Shown: one piece after another, positions 29,094 to 36,604 of the stretch
Numbering within the stretch: position 1 is the stretch's first letter
Layout: the number at the start of each line of letters is the position of its first letter
Source of the DNA: Bog-473 sp963743785
Lineage (GTDB): Bacteria; Actinomycetota; Acidimicrobiia; Acidimicrobiales; RAAP-2
Direction of reading: 5' to 3'
Length of the DNA stretch: 64,000 nt
Assembly: GCA_963743785.1 (NCBI GenBank)
Contig: CAVURD010000034.1
Span: 248,001-312,000, forward strand
Notes under the pieces: model-generated
Database searches by the model: none
Told to the model about the DNA's origin: nothing
Seen by the model: only the letters and a program-made list of their open reading frames with translations
Translations under genes and position numbers: made by a program

Positions 29094-31214
29094 CTACGTG
29101 ACTGTGACGGTGGCGGCATTCGTCGTTGCCGATCCGCCGCCGTTGGTGAACACGGCCCGAAGCTCCCAGCCGTTCACATTGGGAGTGGGCACCCCGCTGA
29201 TGCTGGGCGCCGTGGCTCCCGGAACGTCGATCCAGGTGATGCCTCCGTTCGCCGACACCTGCCACTGCACCGTCGGAGCGGGGGTACCGCTGGCGGCGGC
29301 GGTGAAGGTGACGGGGCTACCCGAGCTGACCGACTGGCTGATCGGCTGGGTGGTGATGACCGGAGCGACGGCGGGGATCACGGTGATGGTGGCGGCATGG
29401 GACGTCGCCGATCCGGCAAGGTTGGTGAATACGGCCCGGAACTCCCAACCGTTCACGAAGGGAGTGGGCACTCCGCTGATGCTGGGCGTCGTGGCTCCCG
29501 GAGCGTCGATCCAGGTGGTGCCTCCGTTCGCCGACACCTGCCACTGGACGGTTGGTGTGGGGGCGCCGCTGGCGGCCGCAGTCAAGGTCACCGCGCCGCC
29601 CTCGTTGACGGTCTGGCTGATCGGCTGGGTGGTGATGGCCGGCGCGGTGGCCGGGCTCACCATGAGGGCCGCGGAGTTGCTCGTCGCCGATCCCGACCCG
29701 TTGGTGAACACCGCCTCGTACTCGTTGCCGTTCTCGGCGAGCGTGGTTCCGGCAATCGTCAGGGTGTCGCTGGTCGCTCCCGACACCGGTGAGAAGGTAG
29801 CCCCATGGTCGGTGGAGACCTGCCATTGCACCGTCGGGGCCGGGAAGCCGCTGGCCGCGGCGGTGAAGGTCGCGCCCTGCGTCGCAAACACCGATTGGCC
29901 GACCGGTTCAGTGGTGACCGAGGGTGCAACGTCGGGCGCGTTGACGATTGCGTAACCCGATCCGGATCCTGGTTCCGAGGCCAAATGCTCGGGTGTGCTC
30001 CCCGCCGGCAGCGAGACCAGCAGTGGTGTCGAACTGTTGGTGGTGCTGCCGTTGCCGAGCTGCCCGCCGCTGTCGTTGCCCCACGCGTAGAGGTGCCCGT
30101 CCGAACCGATGGCGTACGCAGCGCCGCCACTCCCGACGAATCCGGTGCCGGAGCCTGCGGCGATGGCTTTTGGTGTGACACCCGAGGGGAGTGATACCAG
30201 CACCGGTGTCGAGCTGTCGGTGGTGTCGCCATTTCCAAGTTGACCGCTGGAGTTGAATCCCCAGGCGTAGAGATGCCCGTCCGAACCGATGGCGTACGCC
30301 GCCGCCCCGCCACCGGCGATCTGCTCGGGCGTGACACCCGAGGGGAGTGAGACGAGCACTGGCGTGGGGCTATTGGTCGTGCTGCCGTCGCCGAGTGCTC
30401 CATTGGAGTTCAGGCCCCAGGCATAGAGGTGCCCGTCCGAGCCGATGGCAAGTCCGAAGCCTCCGCCCCCGGCCACTGCCTTCGGCGTGACACCCGAGGG
30501 GAGTGAAACCAGCACCGGTGTGGAACTGTTGGGGCCGTTGCCGTCGCCAAGCTCACCGTAGAAATCGTCGCCCCACGCATAGAGGTGCCCGTCCGAACCG
30601 ATGGCGTATCCAGTTTCGAAGCCACCTGCGACAGCGACTGGCGTCACGCCCGCTGGGAGCGAGACCACCACTGGCGTGTCGCTGAAGGTGACACTGGTGC
30701 CGTTCCCAAGTGTGCCGTAGGAATTGTCACCCCAGGCATAGAGGTGCCCGTCCGAGCCGATGGCGTACCCAGTGCCTTGGGATGCGGCGATGGCGGTTGG
30801 GGTGACCCCCGAGGGGAGCGAGACCACCACTGGCGTGGAACTGTTGGTTGGGCTGTTGCCGTTGCCAAGTGCGCCTCTGGAGTTGTCACCCCAGGCGTAG
30901 AGGTGCCCGTCTGAGCCGATGGCGTACCCCGCGTATTGGGATGGTTGGGGGTCCCCCATCCCGCCACCCCCGGCGATGGCGGTTGGCGTGACACCCGGAG
31001 GAAGTGAGACTGCCAACGGCGTGGAGCTATTGGTGGTGTTGCCGTCCCCTAGCTCTCCAGTGGAATTGTCACCCCACGCGAATACGCCGACGGTACTCAC
31101 AGCCGCTGCCGCCGGCGAAACGGGAGCGCCCTGCAACACAACTGTCATCCCCAGCACCCCAAGGGCGGCGGCCACGAAAACCCTCGACAAAAGAGCGGAC
31201 AAGCGAATGACCAT
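29094..31214 (-). CDS. Secreted RCC1-repeat protein with three Ig-like domains
   Basis: Intact 706 residues. A signal peptide (VFVAAALGVLGMTVVLQGAP, cleavage probably after PAAAA) is followed by seven RCC1-type blades, each with HLYAWGDNSxGxLGNG and an AIGSDG turn (about residues 43-410), enough for one seven-bladed propeller. Three Ig-like domains follow, each starting like APxITTQPISQ and containing PTVQWQVS (about 440-706). No membrane anchor or sortase signal is visible. Known bacterial relatives are secreted or surface proteins of undetermined ligand. A promoter (31303-31330) and a GGGAGG site before ATG are visible. The repeats are highly similar even at DNA level. Confidence 0.88.
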   Translation of the reverse strand: MVIRLSALLSRVFVAAALGVLGMTVVLQGAPVSPAAAAVSTVGVFAWGDNSTGELGDGNTTNSSTPLAVSLPPGVTPTAIAGGGGMGDPQPSQYAGYAIGSDGHLYAWGDNSRGALGNGNSPTNSSTPVVVSLPSGVTPTAIAASQGTGYAIGSDGHLYAWGDNSYGTLGNGTSVTFSDTPVVVSLPAGVTPVAVAGGFETGYAIGSDGHLYAWGDDFYGELGDGNGPNSSTPVLVSLPSGVTPKAVAGGGGFGLAIGSDGHLYAWGLNSNGALGDGSTTNSPTPVLVSLPSGVTPEQIAGGGAAAYAIGSDGHLYAWGFNSSGQLGNGDTTDSSTPVLVSLPSGVTPKAIAAGSGTGFVGSGGAAYAIGSDGHLYAWGNDSGGQLGNGSTTNSSTPLLVSLPAGSTPEHLASEPGSGSGYAIVNAPDVAPSVTTEPVGQSVFATQGATFTAAASGFPAPTVQWQVSTDHGATFSPVSGATSDTLTIAGTTLAENGNEYEAVFTNGSGSATSNSAALMVSPATAPAITTQPISQTVNEGGAVTLTAAASGAPTPTVQWQVSANGGTTWIDAPGATTPSISGVPTPFVNGWEFRAVFTNLAGSATSHAATITVIPAVAPVITTQPISQSVSSGSPVTFTAAASGTPAPTVQWQVSANGGITWIDVPGATAPSISGVPTPNVNGWELRAVFTNGGGSATTNAATVTVT
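30085..30925 (-). repeat. Tandem DNA repeats inside the RCC1 gene
   Basis: Six copies of a 26-base core (complement of AGAGGTGCCCGTCCGARCCG) recur at about 30087, 30266, 30421, 30577, 30737 and 30898, spaced 155-179 bases. They encode the AIGSDGHLYAWG turn of successive blades. The near-identity suggests recent expansion or gene conversion, and such DNA is prone to unequal recombination. Confidence 0.85.
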
Positions 31215-31765
31215 GGTGGCCTCCCAGCAGTGGTCGAATGAGCCACAGCTCCGAATTGGCTCCAGACTTCAGCCCGTGCTGCGGTTCTTGACCCTTCGAG
31301 TCACGCTACTCCTCGCACATCCGGTGTCAAGAGGCCCGTTGACATCTGGCTGCGGCTCGAGATCGCCCCTACACCTTCAACAGACGGTACCCCGCTCATG
31401 GTGGGAGTTCACGTAGAACCCTTGATCAAAGACGCGACACTCGGTCTCCCTCCTACCATTTGACGAAGCTCACCTCATGATCCTTTTCGGATTACCCTCG
31501 GTTTGCCGTGAGCGTTGGCGACCTTCATATGGATGGGCTCCGTGAGCGAGGGCGGTACAGGCCAGTTGACCATGAACACCACTTCAACCTCACACGCCGT
31601 CGGATGCCGTCACCGCCAAGTGACAGCCATTTGCGGTCAAGCAAATGACACAACCCGTAGCGGAACTCCTGGGCGTAACCACATCCAAAGATAAAATGAA
31701 GGGCGGGATGTTCCCGAATCAAAGCCATCCCCATTCCAAATGCGACGAGGAGAGAGAGGAGATCG
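31215..31765. other. AT-richer divergent intergenic region
   Basis: About 550 bases between the RCC1/Ig gene and the methyltransferase gene. Apart from the promoter at 31303-31330 and a strong purine-rich ribosome site (GAGGAGAGAGAGGAG) before GTG 31766, I see nothing coding. Composition appears lower in GC than the flanks, as it does through to about 34 kb. Confidence 0.45.
31303..31330 (-). promoter_or_regulatory. Probable sigma-70-type promoter of the RCC1/Ig gene
   Basis: On the minus strand TTGACA (31330-31325) and TAGCGT (31308-31303) are separated by 16 bases. Transcription would begin near 31295, leaving about 80 untranslated bases before ATG 31214, which is preceded by GGGAGG. The -35 is a perfect consensus; the -10 is weaker. 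Confidence 0.5.
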
Positions 31766-32521
31766 GTGACAACGTTGAGAGATCGGGTTGAGGCTGAGCC
31801 TTACTGGTTTCATCAGATGGACCTGGGCGATGGCATTGTGACGCCAGGATGGTCCAATGCGGCACGTGACAAACTGCCCTACTTCGGTTTGCCCGACGAT
31901 ATGACCGGTTTTCGTGTGCTCGATGTTGGCTGTGCAGAGGGATTCTTTTCCTTTGAGGCCGAACGCAGGGGAGCCTCCGAGGTGGTATCACTCGACTTTG
32001 ACTCCGAATGCCTAAAGCGATTCCGACTGTGTGCAGATGCCCTGGGGTCCAAAGTTACCCATCCGCAGGTGTACAGCATCTACGAACTAGATCCAAGTGT
32101 CATGGGCACATTCGATCTGGTGATGTTCTTCGGATTGCTCTACCACCTCAAACACCCCCTCCTTGGAATGGAAAAGGTTGCGGCGATGACGAGTGGGACC
32201 TTGCTGATCCAATCCTGGACGTTGGAGACGACGGCGCTCAGCGATCAGCCCCTGGCGAGGTTCCAAGCTCACGGACTGCTGAGCGGGCCGAAAGAAAACC
32301 CCGTCCATGATCCCTCGGTGTATTGGGAGCCGAATGCGGCGTGTATCAGGGACATGCTCGATCATGTAGGACTCGTCAATATCGAACGCCTGCCGGGAAT
32401 TGAGCCGACAGCTCGAGAGAGAATCGTGAGACGGTTTCGTCCTCGCACCTATCCGACCTGGAACGGCAGCGCTCAGTTTCGAGCGCAAGCTGCAACCCAG
32501 TCTCCCGGTTCGGCTCCCTGA
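31766..32521 (+). CDS. CmoB-like SAM-dependent methyltransferase
   Basis: Intact 251 residues from GTG. WFHQMDLGDGIVTPGW near residue 14 and FFGLLYHLKHPLLGMEKV near 120 match the CmoB/DUF1698 group. SAM motif I is FRVLDVGCAEGFFSFEAE (about 49-65). CmoB itself is a tRNA carboxymethyltransferase, but many actinobacterial relatives in sugar loci are plain methyltransferases of unknown substrate. The neighbouring GT2 gene supports a role in decorating a glycan. Base composition is lower in GC than most of the window. Confidence 0.75.
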   Translation: MTTLRDRVEAEPYWFHQMDLGDGIVTPGWSNAARDKLPYFGLPDDMTGFRVLDVGCAEGFFSFEAERRGASEVVSLDFDSECLKRFRLCADALGSKVTHPQVYSIYELDPSVMGTFDLVMFFGLLYHLKHPLLGMEKVAAMTSGTLLIQSWTLETTALSDQPLARFQAHGLLSGPKENPVHDPSVYWEPNAACIRDMLDHVGLVNIERLPGIEPTARERIVRRFRPRTYPTWNGSAQFRAQAATQSPGSAP

Positions 32522-32565
32522 GCTGCCGTCGCCCCCGCCACGGCGGCCGGTATGCGGCGCGTCCG

Positions 32566-33417
32566 TCAGGGAAAGAGCACCCGCTGTCGCAGCGACTCCA
32601 ACAGACGGCCGGTTCGCCATCCCGCGATACTGGCCCACCGATAGCGAAACTCGGGCCGTATGAGTCGTGGCGAAAACACAGCCAACCACACCCACGTCTT
32701 GGCCGCTACGGTCAGATTGCGCCCGAGTCCGTCGGCTCGGTACCGACGGTAGAGAATCGGACCGCACCGGCCGTACGCGGTGAACCGACTGTAGACCGCC
32801 TTAAAGCCGCGTTGGTCACGTCTGGCGACGACCGCATCCTCATTCACAACAAAGCGATTTCCCCTGAGCTGTAAGCGCCAACACAGATCGATGTCCTCCC
32901 CGGTCATCATCTCTTCGGCGAAACCGCCGGCGTCCTCAAAGGCATATCGGCGCAGAGCCAGGTTGCCACTCCCACCCGCTGGCAGGAAGCCGAATTGGCT
33001 CATGGCATCGGGAATGATGACTGGGGTCGGAGGGGACGGAGGCACCCGCTCATTGAGCGACCAGACGTCGAAGACGCCGGCAGTGACATCGGCGTCGGCC
33101 AAGGCCGAGACGTGGCCAGCCAGCCAGCCCGGCTGGACAATATCGTCGGCGTCACAGAAGGCCAATAGCTCGCCTCGGGCTGTCCGGACTCCCGCGTTGC
33201 GGGCGGCACCCGGCCCCCTGACCTTCGACGCGTCGATGAGACGGATCATGGGGGCGCGACGTGCCCATTCCTCTACCACCAACCTGCTCTCGTCGGTGGA
33301 GCCGTTATCGGCGACCACCACTTCCCAGGGCTCGTTGCACTGTTGTTCGGCCAAGGCCCGAAGCTGCTCCTCCAGCCACGGCATGCCATTGCGTACCGCC
33401 ACGATGACGCTGATCAC
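32566..33417 (-). CDS. Glycosyltransferase family 2
   Basis: Intact 283-residue GT-A enzyme. MISVIVAVRNGMPWLEEQL at the start, VVVADNGSTDESR, the DxD metal motif in LAFCDADDIVQPGW (about residues 88-101) and acceptor-site MTGEDIDLCWRLQLRG (about 168-182). No membrane helix is evident. It transfers a sugar from a nucleotide donor to a glycan or lipid acceptor. It is convergent with the CmoB-like gene (44 bases apart). Confidence 0.9.
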   Translation of the reverse strand: MISVIVAVRNGMPWLEEQLRALAEQQCNEPWEVVVADNGSTDESRLVVEEWARRAPMIRLIDASKVRGPGAARNAGVRTARGELLAFCDADDIVQPGWLAGHVSALADADVTAGVFDVWSLNERVPPSPPTPVIIPDAMSQFGFLPAGGSGNLALRRYAFEDAGGFAEEMMTGEDIDLCWRLQLRGNRFVVNEDAVVARRDQRGFKAVYSRFTAYGRCGPILYRRYRADGLGRNLTVAAKTWVWLAVFSPRLIRPEFRYRWASIAGWRTGRLLESLRQRVLFP

Positions 33418-33666
33418 GTCCGAATCCTAGGCAAAGCGATCTCGGCGCTCTCAATACCGTGCACCCACGGACAATCCTTGATCAGTCCAACCATCCAAGG
33501 AAGGCGCGTGTTGAGCTCGCAGCGTTGCGGTCGCCGGGCCGTCGCGCCCGGCCAGACGGCACTACCTTCTGGCTATGGCCGCTCAGATCCGCGCCGCATG
33601 GAGGGTATCCGCGTGCCAACACCTGGTCGCGCCTGACCTCACACCCGGGTGGGCCCGGCGGATCCG

Positions 33667-34191
33667 ATGACGGCGTCAGAATCATCAGATTTGCGGCGAG
33701 TAGTGCTCGACAACCCAGGAACGGTCACGCATCTGCTCGAAACGGTCACGGGTGAGGTGATCTTCGCAGACGTCCTGCGGCAGTTTTCGATCCGAGCGAG
33801 TTCAGACAACGCGCTCGGCGTGTCGGTCGGCCATCCGATGACTCAGCGGATGGCGATGCTTCGCGGCCGCACAACTGATCTTCCGTATCTCTACGCGGAG
33901 TCGAGGTTCCTACCCGAGCGACTTCCAGAAGCGGCACAGATCCAGCTCCTTCGGAGCAACGATCCGATCGGCCGTGTCCTCGTTGCCCATGGGTTGAAAT
34001 CGGGGAGAGAGTTGCTCCCCCAACCAGGACCGGTGGGGAGAGAAGGGCTCAGTGTCATGGCCGGGTTCTCCTCCGAGGTGGTGTGGTCGCGCGCCTACCG
34101 ATTGATCATTGATGAGCTGCCGGTTTTTGCCATCCGCGAATGGTTCCTTGGCTCTGTACTGGAAGCACTGGACCGAGAGCCTCGATCCTGA
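33667..34191 (+). CDS. Chorismate-pyruvate lyase (UbiC/DUF98)-like protein
   Basis: Intact 174 residues from ATG (an in-frame GTG lies 18 bases upstream). NPGTVTHLLETVTGEV, the Arg-rich RMAMLRGRTTDLPYLYAES, PIGRVLVAHGLKSGRELLP and a C-terminal FAIREWFLGSVLEAL resemble chorismate lyases that release 4-hydroxybenzoate, such as the mycobacterial Rv2949c type. A UTRA-like ligand-binding fold is the alternative, though no DNA-binding domain is attached. No other 4-hydroxybenzoate or phenolic-glycolipid gene is nearby. The upstream 33418-33666 region has a 7-bp hairpin (33533-33552) and no other visible feature. Confidence 0.6.
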   Translation: MTASESSDLRRVVLDNPGTVTHLLETVTGEVIFADVLRQFSIRASSDNALGVSVGHPMTQRMAMLRGRTTDLPYLYAESRFLPERLPEAAQIQLLRSNDPIGRVLVAHGLKSGRELLPQPGPVGREGLSVMAGFSSEVVWSRAYRLIIDELPVFAIREWFLGSVLEALDREPRS

Positions 34192-34262
34192 GACCTTGGA
34201 CCCGCCGCTCACCGTGCCACCTCCCAGCACCGCGATGTGCCGAGCCTTGCCGGCCACGGCGG

Positions 34263-35939
34263 TTACGTCGATACCACCGACGCGGGCTTCGATCCGGCGA
34301 GATGATGGGCCGCCCGGGCGGCCAACGCCACCAGCGTCAACGTCGGCCCATAGCCGGACGAGGTCACGAAGACCGAAGAGTCCGCGATCACGACATTGTC
34401 CAGACTGTGCACCCGTCCCCAGCGGTCCACCACCGATGTCGTCGGATCGTCACCCATGCGGGCGGTGCCGATGACGTGTCGGCTCTCTGGAATCGGTGTG
34501 GCGCCGGTGCCGTGATACGACACTCCAGGTGATGAAGTGTGGATGGTCCACTCGGACCCCATTTCTTCGAGCACACCTTGGAGGATCTTGCCGTGGTGCT
34601 TCGAGGCCACCAACTCATGCCGTCCCGGTTTGTAGGTGATGCGAGCGACCGGGAGACCACGGGCGTCCTTGATGGACGGACTGAGATCGACTGTGTTGGT
34701 GGCATAAGGCAGGTCCTCGCCCTGCATGACGAAGACCCACATGCGCTCACCCAGGTTCGAGTCGCGCATGGCCTGAGCGTGGTGTCGGCCCCAGGGCACG
34801 TGGCGAGCCTCCATGGTCGGATGGCCGCCACCGGCATGCTCGACCAGCCCGCCGCGGATCCAGGGCAGTCCCCCCTCGGCCGCAGCGGCCCGCGAGGCGT
34901 CGTCCTGCACCATGGCGTCATCGTGCACGTGGGTCACCGAGCGGCCCTTGTGCGGGTGCAGTCCGAGTTCGGCGAAATGGCCGACCACGATCGTCTGGAA
35001 GTGCACCATGAGGTGACGGCCCAGAGCCGGGTGGTCCAGTCCCGACATCAGAAGGAGCCGAGGCGTCTCGATGGCACCGCCGGCAACGATGACCATCTTG
35101 GCCTCCATCGACCGTTCCACTCCATCGGCACCGATGTAGTCGACCCCAGTGGCCCGACGGCCCTCCACACGAATGCGTGACACGCACGTTTCGGCCATCA
35201 ATTCGGCCCTGCCGGTAGCCATGATCTTGGTCAGGAGGGCAACCGGGTCGCCCTTGGCGTGAATCGGGCAACCGAAAAAGGCACAGAAGCCGCAGTTGTT
35301 GCAGCCCGGGCGCCCGTCGTAGGGAATGCTGTTGGCCGCGGTCGGAGCCTCGTAGGGGTGCAACCCGCGCCGCTCGGCCGCGGCCGAGGAGAGCACGGCG
35401 CCATACATCGGCGCACCCGGCGGCATGGGATACGGGCCGGAGCGCCAGGCGGCGAACGGGTTGGCGCCGGCTCGGCCGGCCACGCCGATGGCCCGCTCGA
35501 CTTCGGCGTAGAAGGGCTCCATCTCGTCATAGGTCAGCGGCCAATCATCGACGTGGGCGTCCTCCTGCGGGCCGTAGTCCGAGCGGAGTCTGAAGTCCTC
35601 CTCCCGAAACCGCGGCACCTTGCCGTCGGCATGGACGCCCCCGCCGCCCACCGTGGTGGGGATGGAGTTCACCTCGCCCACATGGGTGTGCTCGCCGTCA
35701 TCGGCCGAGAGCCGAAAGGCGCGTGGCTCGATGAGCGGATCGGGACCGAGGAAGTGGCGGGACAGGAATTTGATCTCGTCGTTGGAGTAGTCCGACGCCG
35801 GTTTGGTCAGGTCGTCGGGGTCGAGCAGGTGATTGCGGCCCTTTTCCATGATGACGACCGACCACCCGGCCCTCGTCAGCACGTCGGCGGCGGCGGACCC
35901 GCCGGGACCCGAACCGATGATGATGGCATCTGCCGTCAC
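34263..35939 (-). CDS. GMC-type FAD-dependent oxidoreductase
   Basis: Intact, about 558 residues from GTG. N-terminal dinucleotide motif ADAIIIGSGPGGSAAADVL, FAD-loop PTTVGGGGVHADGKVPRFRE, a cysteine-rich CNNCGFCAFFGCP segment (about residues 210-222), VIVAGGAIETPRLLLMSG, and C-terminal VIGTARMGDDPTTSVVDRWG with SSGYGPTLTLVALAARAA. The cysteine cluster and the adjacent subunit-3 gene resemble membrane gluconate/sorbitol-type dehydrogenase complexes. GTGA overlap with that partner shows coupling. It oxidises an alcohol, probably passing electrons to a cytochrome or quinone. Substrate unknown. Confidence 0.88.
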   Translation of the reverse strand: MTADAIIIGSGPGGSAAADVLTRAGWSVVIMEKGRNHLLDPDDLTKPASDYSNDEIKFLSRHFLGPDPLIEPRAFRLSADDGEHTHVGEVNSIPTTVGGGGVHADGKVPRFREEDFRLRSDYGPQEDAHVDDWPLTYDEMEPFYAEVERAIGVAGRAGANPFAAWRSGPYPMPPGAPMYGAVLSSAAAERRGLHPYEAPTAANSIPYDGRPGCNNCGFCAFFGCPIHAKGDPVALLTKIMATGRAELMAETCVSRIRVEGRRATGVDYIGADGVERSMEAKMVIVAGGAIETPRLLLMSGLDHPALGRHLMVHFQTIVVGHFAELGLHPHKGRSVTHVHDDAMVQDDASRAAAAEGGLPWIRGGLVEHAGGGHPTMEARHVPWGRHHAQAMRDSNLGERMWVFVMQGEDLPYATNTVDLSPSIKDARGLPVARITYKPGRHELVASKHHGKILQGVLEEMGSEWTIHTSSPGVSYHGTGATPIPESRHVIGTARMGDDPTTSVVDRWGRVHSLDNVVIADSSVFVTSSGYGPTLTLVALAARAAHHLAGSKPASVVST

Positions 35940-36499
35940 GGGCCCGACACCTCGCCATCGCTGTAACCCCGTGGCTGCACGTCCCCATCGCGGCCCAGGT
36001 AGGCCCACCCGACGCCACCCTTGTTGCCGCCGTACTCGGGGGCGCCGTACATGCCCTCGCAGCAGTGGCCGTACAACAGGGCACAGAACTCCTCATCGGC
36101 CCGCAGGCGCCGTCGCTGTTCCTTGCCGTCGACGTCGGGGAAATCCCCGCCCAGGGCGGCCAGCCCCTTTCGATAGCGCTCTTGGAGCCCCATCACCGGG
36201 CCGTTGAACTCGCGCTCGGGCTTGCCCTGGGAACCCTCGATTCGCATGCGCCAGGCCAGCTCATCGAGGCGGGTCAACCGGTGGAACTCGATGAACCGGG
36301 CGTCACCGCCCATGCGTCCCGAGAACGCCCCGCCGGCCCAGATCCGGGGCGGATCGAAGGTGAACGCCCCCATGAAGCTGTCGATGTAGTTGGCCACGTC
36401 CGCTTCTTCCGCTCCCGGCGCCCCCTGGTCGGACGGCATCATCTGGGCGCAGGCAGCCCGCAGGGTGCCGTATTCGGCATCGGTGAACCACACGGGCAT
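35936..36499 (-). CDS. Gluconate 2-dehydrogenase subunit 3 family protein
   Basis: About 187 residues, beginning MPVWFTDAEYGTLRAACAQM, a typical subunit-3 start, followed by ADVANYIDSFMGAF and FCALLYGHCCEGMYGAPEYG. In known complexes this small subunit partners the GMC flavoprotein and carries a twin-arginine signal; none is visible here. ATG 36499 is chosen over an in-frame start 30 bases upstream because the family motif begins there. The stop overlaps the GMC start. Confidence 0.82.
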   Translation of the reverse strand: MPVWFTDAEYGTLRAACAQMMPSDQGAPGAEEADVANYIDSFMGAFTFDPPRIWAGGAFSGRMGGDARFIEFHRLTRLDELAWRMRIEGSQGKPEREFNGPVMGLQERYRKGLAALGGDFPDVDGKEQRRRLRADEEFCALLYGHCCEGMYGAPEYGGNKGGVGWAYLGRDGDVQPRGYSDGEVSGP

Positions 36500-36604
36500 C
36501 CGTGCAACGTAGCGTGTGGCTCCACCCAATTGCTGACGCTGCTGTCAGGTTAGGATCGGCGTTTCGCCGGCACCGCCGATGGGTCGGCCCACGGGGAGAC
36601 GAGC

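Noticed and set aside
30085..30925. Possible CRISPR-like array (regular repeats of about 26 bases, period about 160)
   Set aside because: Repeats are in frame within an intact gene and encode RCC1 blades; spacing is too long and the spacers are themselves homologous.
33533..33552. GCCGGGC/GCCCGGC hairpin as a terminator
   Set aside because: It lies between two divergent gene starts and no T-run follows, so there is no transcript for it to end.
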